Numbered from the stretch's first letter, positions 11,845 through 23,045 are shown. The stretch: DNA of 64,000 nucleotides from Auricularia sp. M13 (GCA_037042915.1 CM073198.1:3100001-3164000), one strand, 5' to 3'. Program-made: numbers and translations. Notes: generated by a model from the letters alone, not told the origin.

Positions 11845-12484
11845 TCAAAAGGTCAAGATCGCACCCTTGAGCAAGAAAGCATCGAGGTTGGGCGTGCCCC
11901 CATCCACGTGTAGCTCGCCCTGCTCGTCCACGACGGCCTGGCGGGCAGCGACGAGGCCGAGCGCGGCCTTCAGGCGGGCGCGGATGCGGTTGCGGATGAA
12001 GTTCGAGCGCGCGATGGCCTTGGAGAAGAGCGTGACGAGCGCCATGCGCGCCAGCGGGCGCGCCGGGTCGCCCTTCTTGTGCGTCACGCCAAAGTCATCA
12101 TGCCGCGGAAAGTGGCGCGCCATGTCCGGCTTCTCCAGCAGGCCGAGAGGAATGATGCGCAACGCAAAAGCAGGACAATTGTAGGTGGGCAGCGAGCTGA
12201 GTTTCGTCCCTAGCGCAGGATGCTCGGGGTCAATCGGGTTCAGTCTGGCACGGCTCGTGCTGTAGATGGTCTTTGAGGCAGAACCAGGGGTGCTGCGACG
12301 GTACTGTAAGGTAGTATGTCAGTACCGGAGACCAGCGTTGCTATGTCCAGACCACGACCTTCAACGCCTTGATGGCACCCGGCGCCTTAGGCAGTCGACT
12401 AAGTATTGGTTTGGACGAGCATGGTGCTGTAGCGAGGCTGCGCTGGGCAATTCTTCTCACATTGCCCGTGCAAGAACGAAACAT
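11845..12484 (-). CDS. Small, probably mitochondrial protein with RnpA-like basic helix
   Basis: Two exons: exon 1 from ATG 12484 to the GTCGTG donor near 12362, then intron, then exon 2 starting YRRSTPGSAS and ending at the stop at 11845. The product is about 185 residues. The N-terminus (MFRSCTGNVRRIAQRSLATA) is basic, lacks acidic residues and looks like a mitochondrial presequence. The central block ARSNFIRNRIRARLKAAL resembles the RNR-x-x-x-R-L core of bacterial RNase P protein (RnpA). Short fungal proteins with this block exist as uncharacterised families. Whether it binds RNase P RNA is unproven. It could equally be a mitochondrial ribosome-associated protein. The end at ILTF seems short relative to what I recall of such families, so a further C-terminal exon is possible. 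Confidence 0.6.
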
Positions 12485-12557
12485 GAAGCACAGCGGACTT
12501 TGAAAGCGCGACCAAGGTGGTGATATTCGGAACAAATACAGAAGCTAGTTTTACTAT

Positions 12558-13447
12558 TTACTGTGAGTCGTCAGATAGATCTTCGGGGTCAAGGCGAGAG
12601 CCTCTCAGTTGACCAAAACATTTCTGCACGCGGGAAGCCACCTGCCGCGACGTGCGCCGTCCTCCCATGGCGGCTGAGATTTTGATCCAGCTGTGAGCAG
12701 ACATTGAGCATTGATGCGCAGTACGTTGAAGGGGATACTTGCCGTTTTGGCTCCTCAGGTGGGTATACAACCATCAATTTCTTGAGCAGACGGTGCTCTT
12801 CATCCGACCATGGCTGCTTCCAGGTATCAGTTCGACCTTCCTTCACTGCAGCCTTGGTCTTCGCGTTGCCTTTTGATGTCCTCTTGGGCTTGGGCTTGGG
12901 AAGCTCCTCGATCACTTGTATCTCATCTTCATCCGAGGGTTGCGGACTACCGGGACTACAACCATATCATGAGAAATCGGAGGTGAAACGCTGTATGCAC
13001 GCACGAGTTGTCCTCTTCCGCGTCAGCCGTCATTGGTTCCAACTGTGAAGGCAGTTCGGGGAGAGGGAGAGGAATAGGGGGCGCCCTAAAGTACGGTCCT
13101 TTGGCAGCGCACGTCGGACGTTGCATGGGGCGCAAGCAGCCCGTCGTGGCCCTGCCGCGCATCATGCGCGGAATGATGATGGACTCTGCAAGCTGCAGGC
13201 CTAGAGAAGGAGCCGGGACTGTGTTGACTGGGACTTCATCATAGAGCAGGCCTGCTAAGAGCGTTCTGCGGAGGCCTTCCAGGTACTGGCGTAACGCGGT
13301 CGGAGACGGGGATGCGAACGGCTGCACAGCGCCGGCCAGCACGGCCAGCTGCAGCAAACGCGGTCAGAACGTGTTTCGAGGCATGAAGTACAGCAAGAGT
13401 CCCACCTGAGGCGTTGTGTACAGTGTTGCAGCCTGATGCAGCTCCAT
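12558..13447 (-). CDS. Myb/SANT-domain protein resembling ZZZ3
   Basis: About 230 residues in at least four exons. Exon 1 (MELHQAATLYTTPQ) splices at GTGGGA to LAVLAGAVQPF. The middle is helical with Pro-rich linkers. A basic segment (KPKPKRTSKGNAKTK) precedes a single Myb-like domain: W-x-DEEHRLLKKLMVVYPPEEPKR, intron, then WIKISAAMGGRRTSRQVASR and VQKCF. The 'YPPEE...W.KI...R.T..QVASRVQK.F' pattern is that of the Myb domain of metazoan ZZZ3, an ATAC histone acetyltransferase subunit. No ZZ zinc finger is visible here. A chromatin or transcription role is inferred. The start 13447 is chosen because it opens the exon whose donor is in phase with the next; upstream in-frame ATGs exist. It diverges from PBDC1 with 250 bases between starts. 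Confidence 0.72.
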
Positions 13448-13697
13448 AGCAGGTCCGTCGCGCTTTGGCTGAGGGTAGACAGGCTCCCGGGCTGGAGCTA
13501 CGACGCAACCCGCTCCATCCCATTTATATGCGTGCCAGTCCGCACCATCTGGGCAGCAGCAGCCGGTGGGCAGGCCAGGCAGGGCCGCTGGAACCGTGAC
13601 ATGGCCGGGTGCGCGGGCTCGGACTCGGAGAGCGGAACGAGCGCCGGATCTATCCACCCCTTTCCACTCGCAGTCTCCCGTCGCCCGCATATTCGCA

Positions 13698-14628
13698 ATG
13701 AGCACGAAGAAGTTCGATCCCGAGAAGGCTCAGAACGCGCCAGAGGTACGCCCTCGCCACCCGCACCCTTGCCCCCGCTCATCCGTGCCCGCTAGATTGA
13801 GAAGCAGTGAGCGACGACTGCCACGTTGAGCCTTCGTCAAGCGCTCATCGACCCTCAGGTTCGCCGTCGTTGCCGTTGAGCACGCTCAGGTAACAGCAGT
13901 GTCTGTATCCCGTATGCATCTCCTTACGCATCGCGTACAGACTTTCTGGAACCTCATCGGCGCCGTACCACCGCGGGAGCTCCGGCTAACGAAGTATGGC
14001 GGTGTCCGGCGCCTCTTCCCCTGCTGAGCCGGTTGCGCAGGCTCGACGACGAGATCTTCAACCACTTCTCTGAGACGTTCCCCGAGCTAGTACAGCCGCC
14101 ATACACGGGGCTCGCAAAACTCGACGAGGACATGATGAAGAGTCCCGAGGGCAAGGAGAAATGGCGGCAATTCATCAACTCGTATGTCGCTGGTCCGAAG
14201 CCTCAGAAAGCATCCACATTTATGCCGTCTCAGCTATGAAAAAAAGGTGGACAACTTTAACTTCGGCTCTCTCATTCGTATGGACTCGAGCGATGAGTAT
14301 TCGCAATTCAACTCGATGTTCGGTGCGTGTCCTGTCGCCAGACCGTAATGACCGGAGACTCACAGTGCTGTAGTGACGCGGATGCAGGTATGCAATATTT
14401 GCAATCATGGACGCGTACTCATCGCATCTCCCGTAGTTCTACGCCATCGAGGTAGTCTCCTACAGCACACTGTTAAGCTGCATTAACCACTCATCATAGA
14501 TCGCGCGAAACCGGCTTGGTCTCAACGACGAGATCCATTTGAAGGAAAAGAAGGAGTTAGCAGAGAAGAAGGCAAAGGAAGAAAAGGAAAAGGCGGCGAA
14601 AGAGAAGGCCAAGCGCAAGCGCGCTTGA
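13698..14628 (+). CDS. PBDC1 (DUF757) family protein, nine exons with micro-exons
   Basis: This is the fungal homologue of human PBDC1 and yeast YPL225W, a small conserved cytosolic family. The coding exons join perfectly in phase to 176 residues: 13698-13745, 13796-13806 (11 nt), 13859-13889, 13941-13993, 14041-14181, 14234-14322, 14374-14387 (14 nt), 14437-14451 (15 nt) and 14500-14628. Recognisable blocks are QFAVVAVEHAQTFWNLIG, LTKLDDEIFNHF, EKWRQFINSYEKKVDNFNFG, SLIRMDSSDEYS and RMQFYAIEIARNR. The C-terminus is a Lys/Glu/Ala-rich charged helix. Every intron is GT-AG and about 48-52 bases long. The reconstruction is confident because the family alignment, phase and splice signals all agree. 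Confidence 0.93.
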
Positions 14629-14843
14629 TCGTGTGTGACGGCGCGTCGCATTTCTGCTTTGCAATGGGACCCCAAAAGCGTGAAGGAATATGTATGTATT
14701 GCGAACAAATCGCAGTGTTTCTAAGGGAGCGTTATGCGAGGGAGCGTGCGGGAGCTTCAGACGCAGTGGGTCAACCAAACTACGCTGAGTCCCCGGGACT
14801 GATATGCAATCGTCTACCAAGATTCTTCGACCGTGGCCATCCT

Positions 14844-16730
14844 TCAGTTACCCGTCGAGTTTGTGAACGGCTATGCGGAGTGAGTCTCAGACATTCTCCG
14901 GTATGCGACATTTACTTACCGTTGTGGCAAAGCCAACGCGACGGTTCGTCGTGTCGTACACGGTGTAGAAACGTTCCCTAGCAATCGTGTGTCAAAAACG
15001 TCGGATTTACAAGAACTGAAGGACTCACAGGAACGTCTGGCCATTGATGAAGTCGAGCCCTTGTCCAGAGTTCGTGCCGAGGTCGGCGACGATGCCATAG
15101 AACGAGTTTGCGTCGCCACCAATGTCTCTGCAGCAACTCAGTATCTCGTGCTGAGAGTGGGACCACAACTACGCACGTGTTCAGAGAACGCGGCCAGAGC
15201 TGGGCGTTGGCTGTGAGAGCAAACGTGCGGCCCGCAATGACGAAGTTGAGCGGCTTGAGGGCGTTAACCTGGGCTTGGGAGAACTGGATGAGGCCAGTGA
15301 CGCTGTCAACGATTCCGCCAGTCGCCGACTGATACCTCCTGAAGGCGTTGCTCGCGATGAGGACAAGAGTGGTGCCAGTGTCGACGATCCCGGCCGTGTT
15401 CGCGAGGATGGTCGGCGTGCCGCCGTAGTTGATGGCCTGTTTAAGCAGAGGTGAATGAGACGCCAGAACCTGAGGCATGCCCTAACAGACCTGGTTGATG
15501 CCCCAGAATGAACTAGCCGGGGCAGTGCGGGTGCTGCGAAACATGAGGATGCTATCAGTGGCACAAATAGTACAACTGACATGGGAGCAAAGGTGATCGC
15601 GCCAGTGAACTTGGACGAATCCGTTCCGCCAAATGTGAGCTCGCCGTTCGTGATCGACTCGGTGTTGGTCGGGTTGAAGGACACACCGACCAGGTTCTGA
15701 GTGATTGTGCGTTGTTTGAACAGGTTATCTGCAAACTAATTGAGCTGTGTGGGTAGAACATTACTAGGAAGGCCTTAACCGGTTACAGTTGGGACAGTGC
15801 TCGTCCTCTGCACAGTCCCTGCAGTAAGTGCGACTGGTCCTGAAGACGGCGCGCTGAGTCAGGACAAGGAATGGGGTCGACAAGGGACCAACCTAAGCCG
15901 AGGATCCCGTCAACGCCGTCGAACCCAACAGAGCTTCGGATTCGTGAGCTTTGATGAAAGGCGAATTAATCTAGCATCAACTCACTTATCCGCGACACCA
16001 ATGCTCTGCTGAGGTATTATCAGGTTTGGGCCGATGGACACACGATCAATGACTATAACGATCCCAAAGGTCAGCCTGACATTAACAATACTAAATGAGT
16101 ACTGACATTCTTCGCCACTGAAGCTCCCTACGGAAATATCAATGATTGTAGACTGTGAACAACATATGCTCACCTGAGCCGTAGGCAACGTCCTGTATGT
16201 ATCATTAAAGACGTGAAGGCGATGGGGGAAATAGTCGACTGACCACGCGATTTCCCGTGTCTCTGCTGGTAGATGTGCGAGCATAGGGTGTTGTAGCACC
16301 GACCCAGGTGTTTGAGCTCTGCCATATGTTAGACAAAATGCATGATGAATCTCAAGTAGTCTAACCCCGGTATCAATGATGAGCTTGTCTGTGACTGATT
16401 AAGCTACGAGTGTCACAATGGGTAATCTGTCTTACAGATGGTAGCAGGGCTACCGACGCCGACGGCGGCAAGGTATGTCACGGCCTCGTTCGTCGCTGGG
16501 ACGGAGGAGACGGCATTATGGTTGAATGGCGAATTGCTGGCTTGAAGACCGTTCAACAAGGCCTGCGCACGCGCGCGGTCGCGCTTCACAAGACCCTTGA
16601 GCTTGCCGTGATTGACCTTCTTCACGAAGGCTGCCGTCACAAGCGGTTCATCGACGGCCGGGGCAGGTGCCGCGACAGAGAGGGAGGACAGAAACACAGC
16701 AGCGAGTACAAAGGACGAGAGGGGAGCCAT
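14844..16730 (-). CDS. Secreted pepsin-like aspartic protease (family A1, polyporopepsin type)
   Basis: This is a secreted endopeptidase of family A1. The signal peptide is MAPLSSFVLAAVFLSSLSVAA, followed by a basic propeptide with a KR site. Mature features: TYLAAVGVGSPATI, then the first catalytic motif DTG-SSNTWVG, which is split by an intron right after DTG (16325-16350 region), and the second catalytic motif GIVDTGTTLVLI near 15385. The C-terminal lobe carries DIGGDANSFYG, then ERFYTVYDTTNRRVGFATT and a last exon PFTNSTGN. Both catalytic Asp residues are present. The gene has about ten exons. The middle exons (15480-16300) were followed only roughly. A TATA box lies 59 bases upstream of the start, on the minus strand. 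Confidence 0.88.
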
Positions 16731-16788
16731 GTCTGCCGCGCCAACCAGGGGGAGAGAATGAAGTGCACCACTGCATCATCGGACCAGT

Positions 16789-16794
16789 TTTATA
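16789..16794 (-). promoter_or_regulatory. TATA box of the aspartic protease gene
   Basis: TATAAA on the minus strand, about 59 bases upstream of the protease ATG at 16730. The position suits a highly expressed, regulated secreted enzyme. Confidence 0.6.
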
Positions 16795-17370
16795 GAGACC
16801 CGAGGCGGATGGCGCTGTCATTGAACTGGACAGCATGGGAGGTCGGCCGTCAGAAGGCACAAGTCAAGCAACGTGTGGCGCATCCTGAACATCGTTGCTC
16901 TGGTTCCGGGCAGCCTCCCTGGCAGGAGATTCTCTCACAACAGCAACATGTTCCCCGGCAGATGCTAGCCCGGTCTGCCGTTCCAGATGTACTTGGCTCG
17001 CAAATAGAAATACACCCGACTTCGTTTCTCTGATCCAGGAAAAACGTCCATGGCGATGTGTTGGGCAAGCGGGATCGGAGAGACGATTGCGCACATCACA
17101 AACACATGGCCGAAAGACAGGCGAGTTGCACTTCAGGAAGCAGGCCCAGGTGCCATTGACAGCGGAGAAGGACAGACCCCGACCCAAGAGAAGCAGAACT
17201 GTCGAATAACGGCAAGGTCGCATCGTAAAGAATGGCATCAGGGAGTTGCAGTTATTCGTCCGCACAGTTTCGCGTGCTCCGCTGAGCCTTCTGGAATGGC
17301 ATCACAGCATCCGCACTTGAGAAGAGAATGGGGAGTATATCCAAAATTGAGCTGAAACCCAGAAACAGTT
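16795..17370. other. Intergenic, promoter side of the protease and 3' side of TMEM14
   Basis: No gene is recognised. The plus- and minus-strand open frames here lack family resemblance and splice-consistent partners. Confidence 0.35.
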
Positions 17371-17896
17371 TTACACATGATTCCGCAGGTTGTAGAACTT
17401 GCGCGTGTAGTAAGCGCCCGTGATCGCGGCTGTGACCGCCAGAGTGGCTGGCACGGGCCCCTTGCGTGCGCGAGGGACGGACGACAAGAAGAGGATGGCG
17501 CTGGCGCCTGTTCCACAGCCCTAAGAAGAAGCACGGGGGCGCTGCGCAGTATGTTACGCACCGAGAGCTCCCTGGAGGCCGTTTGACGTGCCCTTGGAGA
17601 GCGCGTTCGCGCTCCAGAGGTACAGAAGACCGACCCTTCACGTGAGGTTACACACTGCAGATACCCAGCGGGGACTTCGGTGTACGCACGAAACACCCGC
17701 CACAAGCGAGGGTACGGAGCGAGTTCCTGCACTGGATGTTGAAACCTGCTGCATGCCGAACCGAGCGCACGAGCTACGTACGAGCAAAACCCTGCATGCA
17801 CCCGTCAGTTTGAACTCATGTGAGAGGCCTAGCACGCACTGTGATACCTCCTACAAGGCAAAGGCCGCCCATGGCGAATGCTGGCAACGCGGACAT
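17371..17896 (-). CDS. TMEM14 (UPF0136) family small membrane protein
   Basis: Five exons join in phase to 104 residues: 17840-17896, 17782-17791 (10 nt), 17690-17726, 17562-17635 and 17371-17507. The product begins MSALPAFAMGGLCLVGG and continues with the family signature GFARTRSVPSLVAG, then SVGLLYLWSANALSKG, a hydrophobic segment ALGASAILFLSS, and a third segment PATLAVTAAITGAYYTRKF. TMEM14 proteins are small three-to-four-helix proteins of mitochondrial or ER membranes; TMEM14C is linked to porphyrin/haem transport. That role is not established for fungal members. The reading depends on the 10-nt exon supplying part of the signature, which makes the splice model convincing. Confidence 0.88.
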
Positions 17897-18185
17897 GTTG
17901 GTTCAGAGACAAGTGGGGTGATGAGCAACCGCTGTTGGACACGGCAGCCGGCTTCTTACGCAACCCCTTCCCCGCATCCCGGAGCAACGCGGGGTGCGTG
18001 GGAATCGCGCCTTTTTGGATTCACATCGTAGCTCAGGGGTCGCGCCGACATTGTAGAGCATATAAACACCAAAGCGAGATTATCTTATTCAAAAACCTAA
18101 ATGACCAGACAGTGTACGAAAAAGCACTTCAAATCAGAAGAAGGTCGTGAGGAGTCGTTGCACAGACAAAGTTACAGTGAGCGGT

Positions 18186-20389
18186 TTAAGACGTATTCTT
18201 ATCGCCGTCGAAGAAGGCCACGAGCTGGCCGATGGGAATCTTGCCTTTGCCCGGTGCAAGCACGGGCTTGGGGGAGACGATCGCGGCCTCCTTGCGCCTC
18301 TGAAGCAGTGGGTCCACAAATTTACCGCCGCCAGGAGTAGTGGGCGTAGGCGTGTCTATGCCTAGGCCGTAGCGGTCGATGGACTTGGAACGGGAATGAG
18401 GACCGGCCGATTGGGCGGCACTGCCGACGCCATATGTCGACTGAGCGCGGATGCGCGAATTGCCTGGAGACGGAGAGCCGCCAAAGACGGCGGATTGCGG
18501 ACGTGGTCGCGAACGGCCCATAGGAGACGGGGACGTGCTGATGGGATCCGGGTGTGGGCGTGAAGGAGGCGACAGCGACAGACGAGACAGCGCTATTGGT
18601 GTTGATCCAATTGTTGGGCGGCGAGTCAGGCCCACTGTGTCTTCCCCTTCCTCCTCTTCCTCCTTGTCCTTTGGCGCATCAGACTCGCTCTGCGAACTCG
18701 GCTCATCCGTAATAGATGCAGACGAAAAATATGCTGTTTCAAGTTTTTCTCGCTGCTGGGTGATCGGACCGCCACCTAACGCCACAGTATACCGCTTGCG
18801 CGGAGGGGAGACCGACGGTGGACGCTGACTTGGGGGAGGTGGCAAGTTGGACGGCTGAGGAGTTGTCGGGGTAGCTGCAGCAGGCGAGGTAGCTCGCTCC
18901 AACAGAGAAGGCAGTGGCGAGGGCGTGCGGCGGGCTGTTTGAGCTAACGAATGGCCAGACGGAGAAGGAAGCGCATGCGACGTCCGAGCTGGAGGCGACG
19001 TCGGCGGCGAGATCACCGACGAACTGGAAGACTTATAATCCCCTGCAGGATAGCGACCACGAGAGGTTGTAGAGTTGATAGACCCAGAGGAGAAAGTCGA
19101 GCCGCCCAATGCAGGAGAGATCGATGGCGAAGTGACCCTAGCCGGTGGCGCCTGCGCGGGAGCCGGGGCAGGTGCTGGTGAGGGTGCCGACTGCTGTCTG
19201 CTGGCGTCTCGACGAATGGTGACCATCTCCTTGCCAATTTCGGTGATGCGGCCTTTGAGCTCAGAAAGCTCGTCCTTCATATCCTCCACGTCTTTAGCGA
19301 CGGTCGCCTGCTGGAAAAGGGTTGAAGGGCTCTCTTGTGGTTTGACAGCATCCTTCTCCTTCTCCTTGTCGACTAGCCACTTCTCGACGTCGTTCATCCG
19401 CTCCTCGAGCGCGCGAACATGCCCGACAGTCCATCGTTCCAGTTTCTCGAACCTCCGCGCAATCGTGATCAGAGTGCTGTTAGCGTCCAGCGCGCCATCC
19501 GCGGTGTACTGGACGTAGAGCGGCGGGGCGTCTCGTGCTGGAGACGAGCCCAAGGTGTTGGTAGATCCGCCTTGCTGTGCGTTCGAAAACGGCGGGATGG
19601 ACGGCGTCGATAAGGTGCGCTCCCGCTCGCGCGAAACATCCTTGCTCTTCCCGCGCTGCTTTTCTCGCGCTTTCGTGTCTTGTATGATCTGCTGCGCGGG
19701 CGTGAGCGGCTCCTTGGTGGGCGTGAGCTTCTGCTTGGCCGCGCTCCACCAGCCCTCCTTCTCCTTGCGGCCGGGCGACGCTGACCGGCCGCGCTGGCCG
19801 CCGGGCGACGGCGGAGGCGGCGGCAGCGAGTTCTGGCGCATATTCATCACGTTCTCCTCAATCTTGCGCCGGTCTTCCGCCTCGCGCGAGAGAATGCGCT
19901 CGGCCTCGCGCCGGGAGCGGTCGCGCTCTGCGGCAGCCTCCGCTTCCAGTTCGGCGTCGGTGGGAAGCAGCGACGGCGAGCGCGGCTCGCTGAACAGCGA
20001 GTTGACGCGCTGCGCCAGGTTATTGGCGAAGCGCGCGACGGAGGGCGCCGAGTTGGTGAGCGACGGCGAGTAGGGCCCGCCGCGCTGGCCCCATGGGTCA
20101 TCGTCCTGCGGCATGGGCGAGCCGTCGACCGACTGCGGCTCGTTGAACGTCACGCTGTTCCGCAGCGGCGACTTGGACCGCGGGCGGGACAGATTGCGCG
20201 TCGGCTGGACGGGCCTCAGCTCAGCATTGTGCGCGGCGACTGTCATTGTGCGCGGAAAGGGCTCACAGACTCGGTAAAAGAACCTGGGCCGGGCATCGAC
20301 ATGCGGTGCGTCGGCGGTGTGAAGGGCTCGTCCATGGGCAGGCTGAGGTTGCTCATGGACGCGTTCGACCTGTGCGACTGCGCGTACAT
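18186..20389 (-). CDS. Large Ser/Pro-rich coiled-coil protein, function unknown
   Basis: Essentially one long exon plus a short first exon. The first exon begins MYAQSHRSNASMSN and is joined across a 44-base intron (GTTCTT...ATGACAG) to VAAHNAELRPVQ. The product is about 715 residues. Visible parts: a disordered basic N-terminus with SP/TP sites; a first helix (AERDRSRREAERILSREAED); Ser-Pro linkers; the segment APPLYVQYTADGALDANST followed by a coiled coil containing RRFEKLERWTVGHVRALEER; a second coil (VEDMKDELSELKGRITEIG); a long disordered Ser/Pro region; and a conserved-looking tail KGKIPIGQLVAFFDGDK. It resembles scaffold or polarity proteins in organisation, but I recognise no family. 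The start is the first Met in the exon that splices in phase; upstream in-frame sequence exists. Confidence 0.78.
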
Positions 20390-20629
20390 GGCCTGCTCGT
20401 CCCGCTCTTGCTGGCGGACGGTTGGCGGAGCAGCACAAGAAGCCAACCGGCGCGGAAGCAGATTGCGAACACCTTGCCTTCTCAACCTCACAATTTCAAC
20501 TCTCTCACACAAATCCTTTGCAAGCAGCACTGCACTGTATTGGCGAAAATCGTGGTCATCAGGCAATACAGAGTAGACCGCGCTCAGCCCTCGCCCAGAG
20601 TTGAACATATGCACCAAGGATCATATCCC

Positions 20630-21252
20630 TCACTTGCACTCGGACACAACATCGTTTCCGGCCGCAATCGCCTTGTCGAGCGACTTCTGGGCCTTTGCGA
20701 CGGTCGCAGTCACGGTCGCATCGTCGCTGCAAAGGGACTATCAGCTTAATGCCTATTGCCTCAGGGTGAGCAACTGACGATGTGATGCTGTCGAGTGCAG
20801 CCTTTGCCTGCGTGAGCCCAGCGCCGACCTGGTCGCGGGCATCTGCAGGAGCAGCTTGGCCGGTGAGGAGCGCGCCCGCAATGGTCTTGATGCCATCCGA
20901 GGCGCCGCTGAGCCCAGTCACCGCGTCGTCGACAGCGGCGGAGGCGGTCTCATCACTAACAGGCGTGAGCGACCATCATGTTTGCGGAAGCGGGTTCTGC
21001 AACATACTCAGCCGTCTGGTCCGAGAGCTTCCCAACCGTCTTCGTCGTGCTTGAGAGTGCGCCGACGATCCGAAGACGCGCCAGGTTGCACTGGAGGTTA
21101 CCGACCTGACGAGATTGCAGAGGGGCTGCATAACAAGTCAGCCCAGAGGCTAAGAAAGGAAAAGCCGCGTCGTGCGCACCTGCAGCGGACTGGCCGACGA
21201 AGAACAGCGCGGTGAAGAGCGCGGCGAAGAACGACACGATGGAAGAGCGCAT
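20630..21252 (-). CDS. Secreted HsbA-like small protein
   Basis: Four or so exons, about 165 residues. The signal peptide is MRSSIVSFFAALFTALFFVG. The mature part starts near PLQSRQVGNLQCNLARL and is mostly amphipathic helix rich in Ala, Thr, Asp and Gly (VTGLSGASDGIKTIAGALL, DQVGAGLTQAKAALDSI). It ends DVVSECK, so the mature protein has a Cys near each end. This layout resembles fungal hydrophobic-surface-binding protein A (HsbA) and related small secreted proteins, which coat hydrophobic surfaces. The family call is tentative. The stop is at 20632-20630. A TATA element lies about 115 bases upstream. Confidence 0.72.
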
Positions 21253-21365
21253 GTTGGATAAGGCGGATTGGGATATGGGCAGGTACGAAGGGTGAAGACG
21301 AGCTCAGCTCAACGAGGAATATGCAGCACCAGGCTTGTGAGGGGATCGTACAGCGCTGGTGGGGG

Positions 21366-21373
21366 TTTATATA
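21366..21373 (-). promoter_or_regulatory. TATA box of the HsbA-like gene
   Basis: TATATAAA on the minus strand, 114-121 bases upstream of the ATG at 21252, followed by a likely short 5' leader. Confidence 0.55.
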
Positions 21374-22045
21374 CCCTAGTCGCCATCATTTCCGGTAACC
21401 TGCCAACGAGGGCGATCCCTGCTACGCACCTACCGGTGCAATGAAGAAGACGCCGGGATATGAGGTGGTTGGGATGGAATCCAAGGATGGAAAACGTCCA
21501 GAGAATGCCCGGCAGGAGACGTGCAACAATAATCCCCAGATCCAGATGCAGAGGGAGGTCTTACGCCCTATAGCGAGTTACATTGACGAAAACGTTCCCG
21601 AAGTTTGTGTATCACGGTATGCTCGCAGATGATGCACAGAGGCGGTGTGGTGCCATTTCGAGTCGAGTGAACCCGAGCAGATGGCCATCGGTGTGCACTG
21701 TGACGGCTCACTTGCGCAATAGCAGGACATGCTGTGTGCCCATGCTTAGCCAAGACACCCGCCTTGCCCGCGTTATGCACAGCAACAAAGGAGGAACTGA
21801 ATGCTGAAGCTGCCGCCAAAGAGCGACAGATGCAGACTGTGCAGTCGCGCCGGTTTGCAAATTCATTAGAACAGCAGGCCTGTCGAGCATTTATGCCCAG
21901 TATGGACAGATTGCAGGCGGCAGCAGTCGCGGTGGGCGACAAGGGAGGCGGGTTTCTAGCTCAATGTACCAGCAAGCCATCTGCTGAACGTAGATGGAGC
22001 AGAGAGATTGGCGGAGTAAGCTTCAGCGCTCCAGCTTCGTCCATC
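21374..22045. other. Intergenic, upstream of SFM1
   Basis: No gene recognised. It contains the shared upstream region of the divergent HsbA-like (-) and SFM1 (+) genes. Open frames here are short and lack family resemblance. Confidence 0.35.
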
Positions 22046-23045
22046 ATGTCCGCGAGCAATTTCAGCTTCGTCGTCGGTATGCGCATCGCCCAGGCGCCAG
22101 CCAGAGACTGAGCCGCCGCAGAACACATGGAGGAGGACGAACCAGCCCCTCAGTCGCCCCAGGCTGCGCAAACACCGGCTGCAGTCACCGTGCCAGAGTG
22201 GGTCGAGCTCGAGTACCGCGTCCGCACACCGTCTCCCGGCTCCTTGCCCCTTCGCGCGCCGACGCATTGCACATTCTAGCACATGCTGACGCTGGCGGGC
22301 CCGGCGTCCACCGTGCTCTTCACCCATCTCTCCGCCGCAGCCTGCAAGCAGCTCTCCGCGAATCTGGCGCCCGGCACCGACGGCGGTCTCGCGCAGCTAG
22401 GGGTACACACGGAGGGCGTGCTGGCCCGCATGGACGCTGCCGGCGTGCCGCTCGACCGCGTCTGCCTGCTCGACCCCAAGGCGGAGAAGGAGCTCGCGCC
22501 TGAAGACGGCGACGGGCGGTTCCAGTGGTTCCTCTTCGGGGCACGCGTTTCCCGCGCGTTTCCACGCGTCATCTCATGAGTATTTGCGCAGGGCATACTG
22601 GGCGACGACCCGCCTCGCGATCGGACGGCGGAGCTGCGCAAACTGGGCTTTCCGAATCGTCACTTGGGACCGGTCCAGATGACGACCGATACTGCCCTGG
22701 GCGTCACAAAATTGGTGGTACATGACAAAAGTGTGTTCTCATAGCTAACCATGTCTATCCATTTTGATATAATCGCGCAGTCCCTTTACAGCAGATCCCA
22801 TACGTTGTGCGTTTGCCTGAAAACGCGAGCGAGAACCGCTAACTGAACGATCCCCAGGATTTCCCAACGATTGTCTTCAATGCCAAGGAGTCTGTAGAGA
22901 TGCCATTCAGTGAGTGTCTGGTGCAATGTTCTGGGGGCGTCGCTCATACACGGCAGGATATATCCTACGGTACGGCGAACCCGTACTCCCCGTGGGCATG
23001 AGAGAACACCTTAAGAAAGACCTGGACAGAGGATTCGACTTCTAG
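22046..23045 (+). CDS. SFM1: SPOUT-type protein arginine methyltransferase Sfm1
   Basis: Homologue of yeast Sfm1, the SPOUT-fold enzyme that methylates an arginine of ribosomal protein Rps3 (uS3). Seven exons join in phase to 230 residues: 22046-22076, 22122-22219, 22280-22540, 22592-22730, 22781-22803, 22858-22909 and 22957-23045. Diagnostic blocks: FVVEHMEEDE, PEWVELEYRHML, VCLLDPKAEKELAPEDG, the SAM-knot segment FLFGGILGDDPPRDRTAELR, LGPVQMTTDTALGVTKLV, IPYVDFP, and VEMPFRYILRYGEPVLP. Intron 3 (22541-22591) appears to use a GC donor. A GT six bases further on would insert Ala-Arg into the conserved FGGILGD loop. It converges on LCB1 with only 78 bases between stop codons. Confidence 0.92.
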
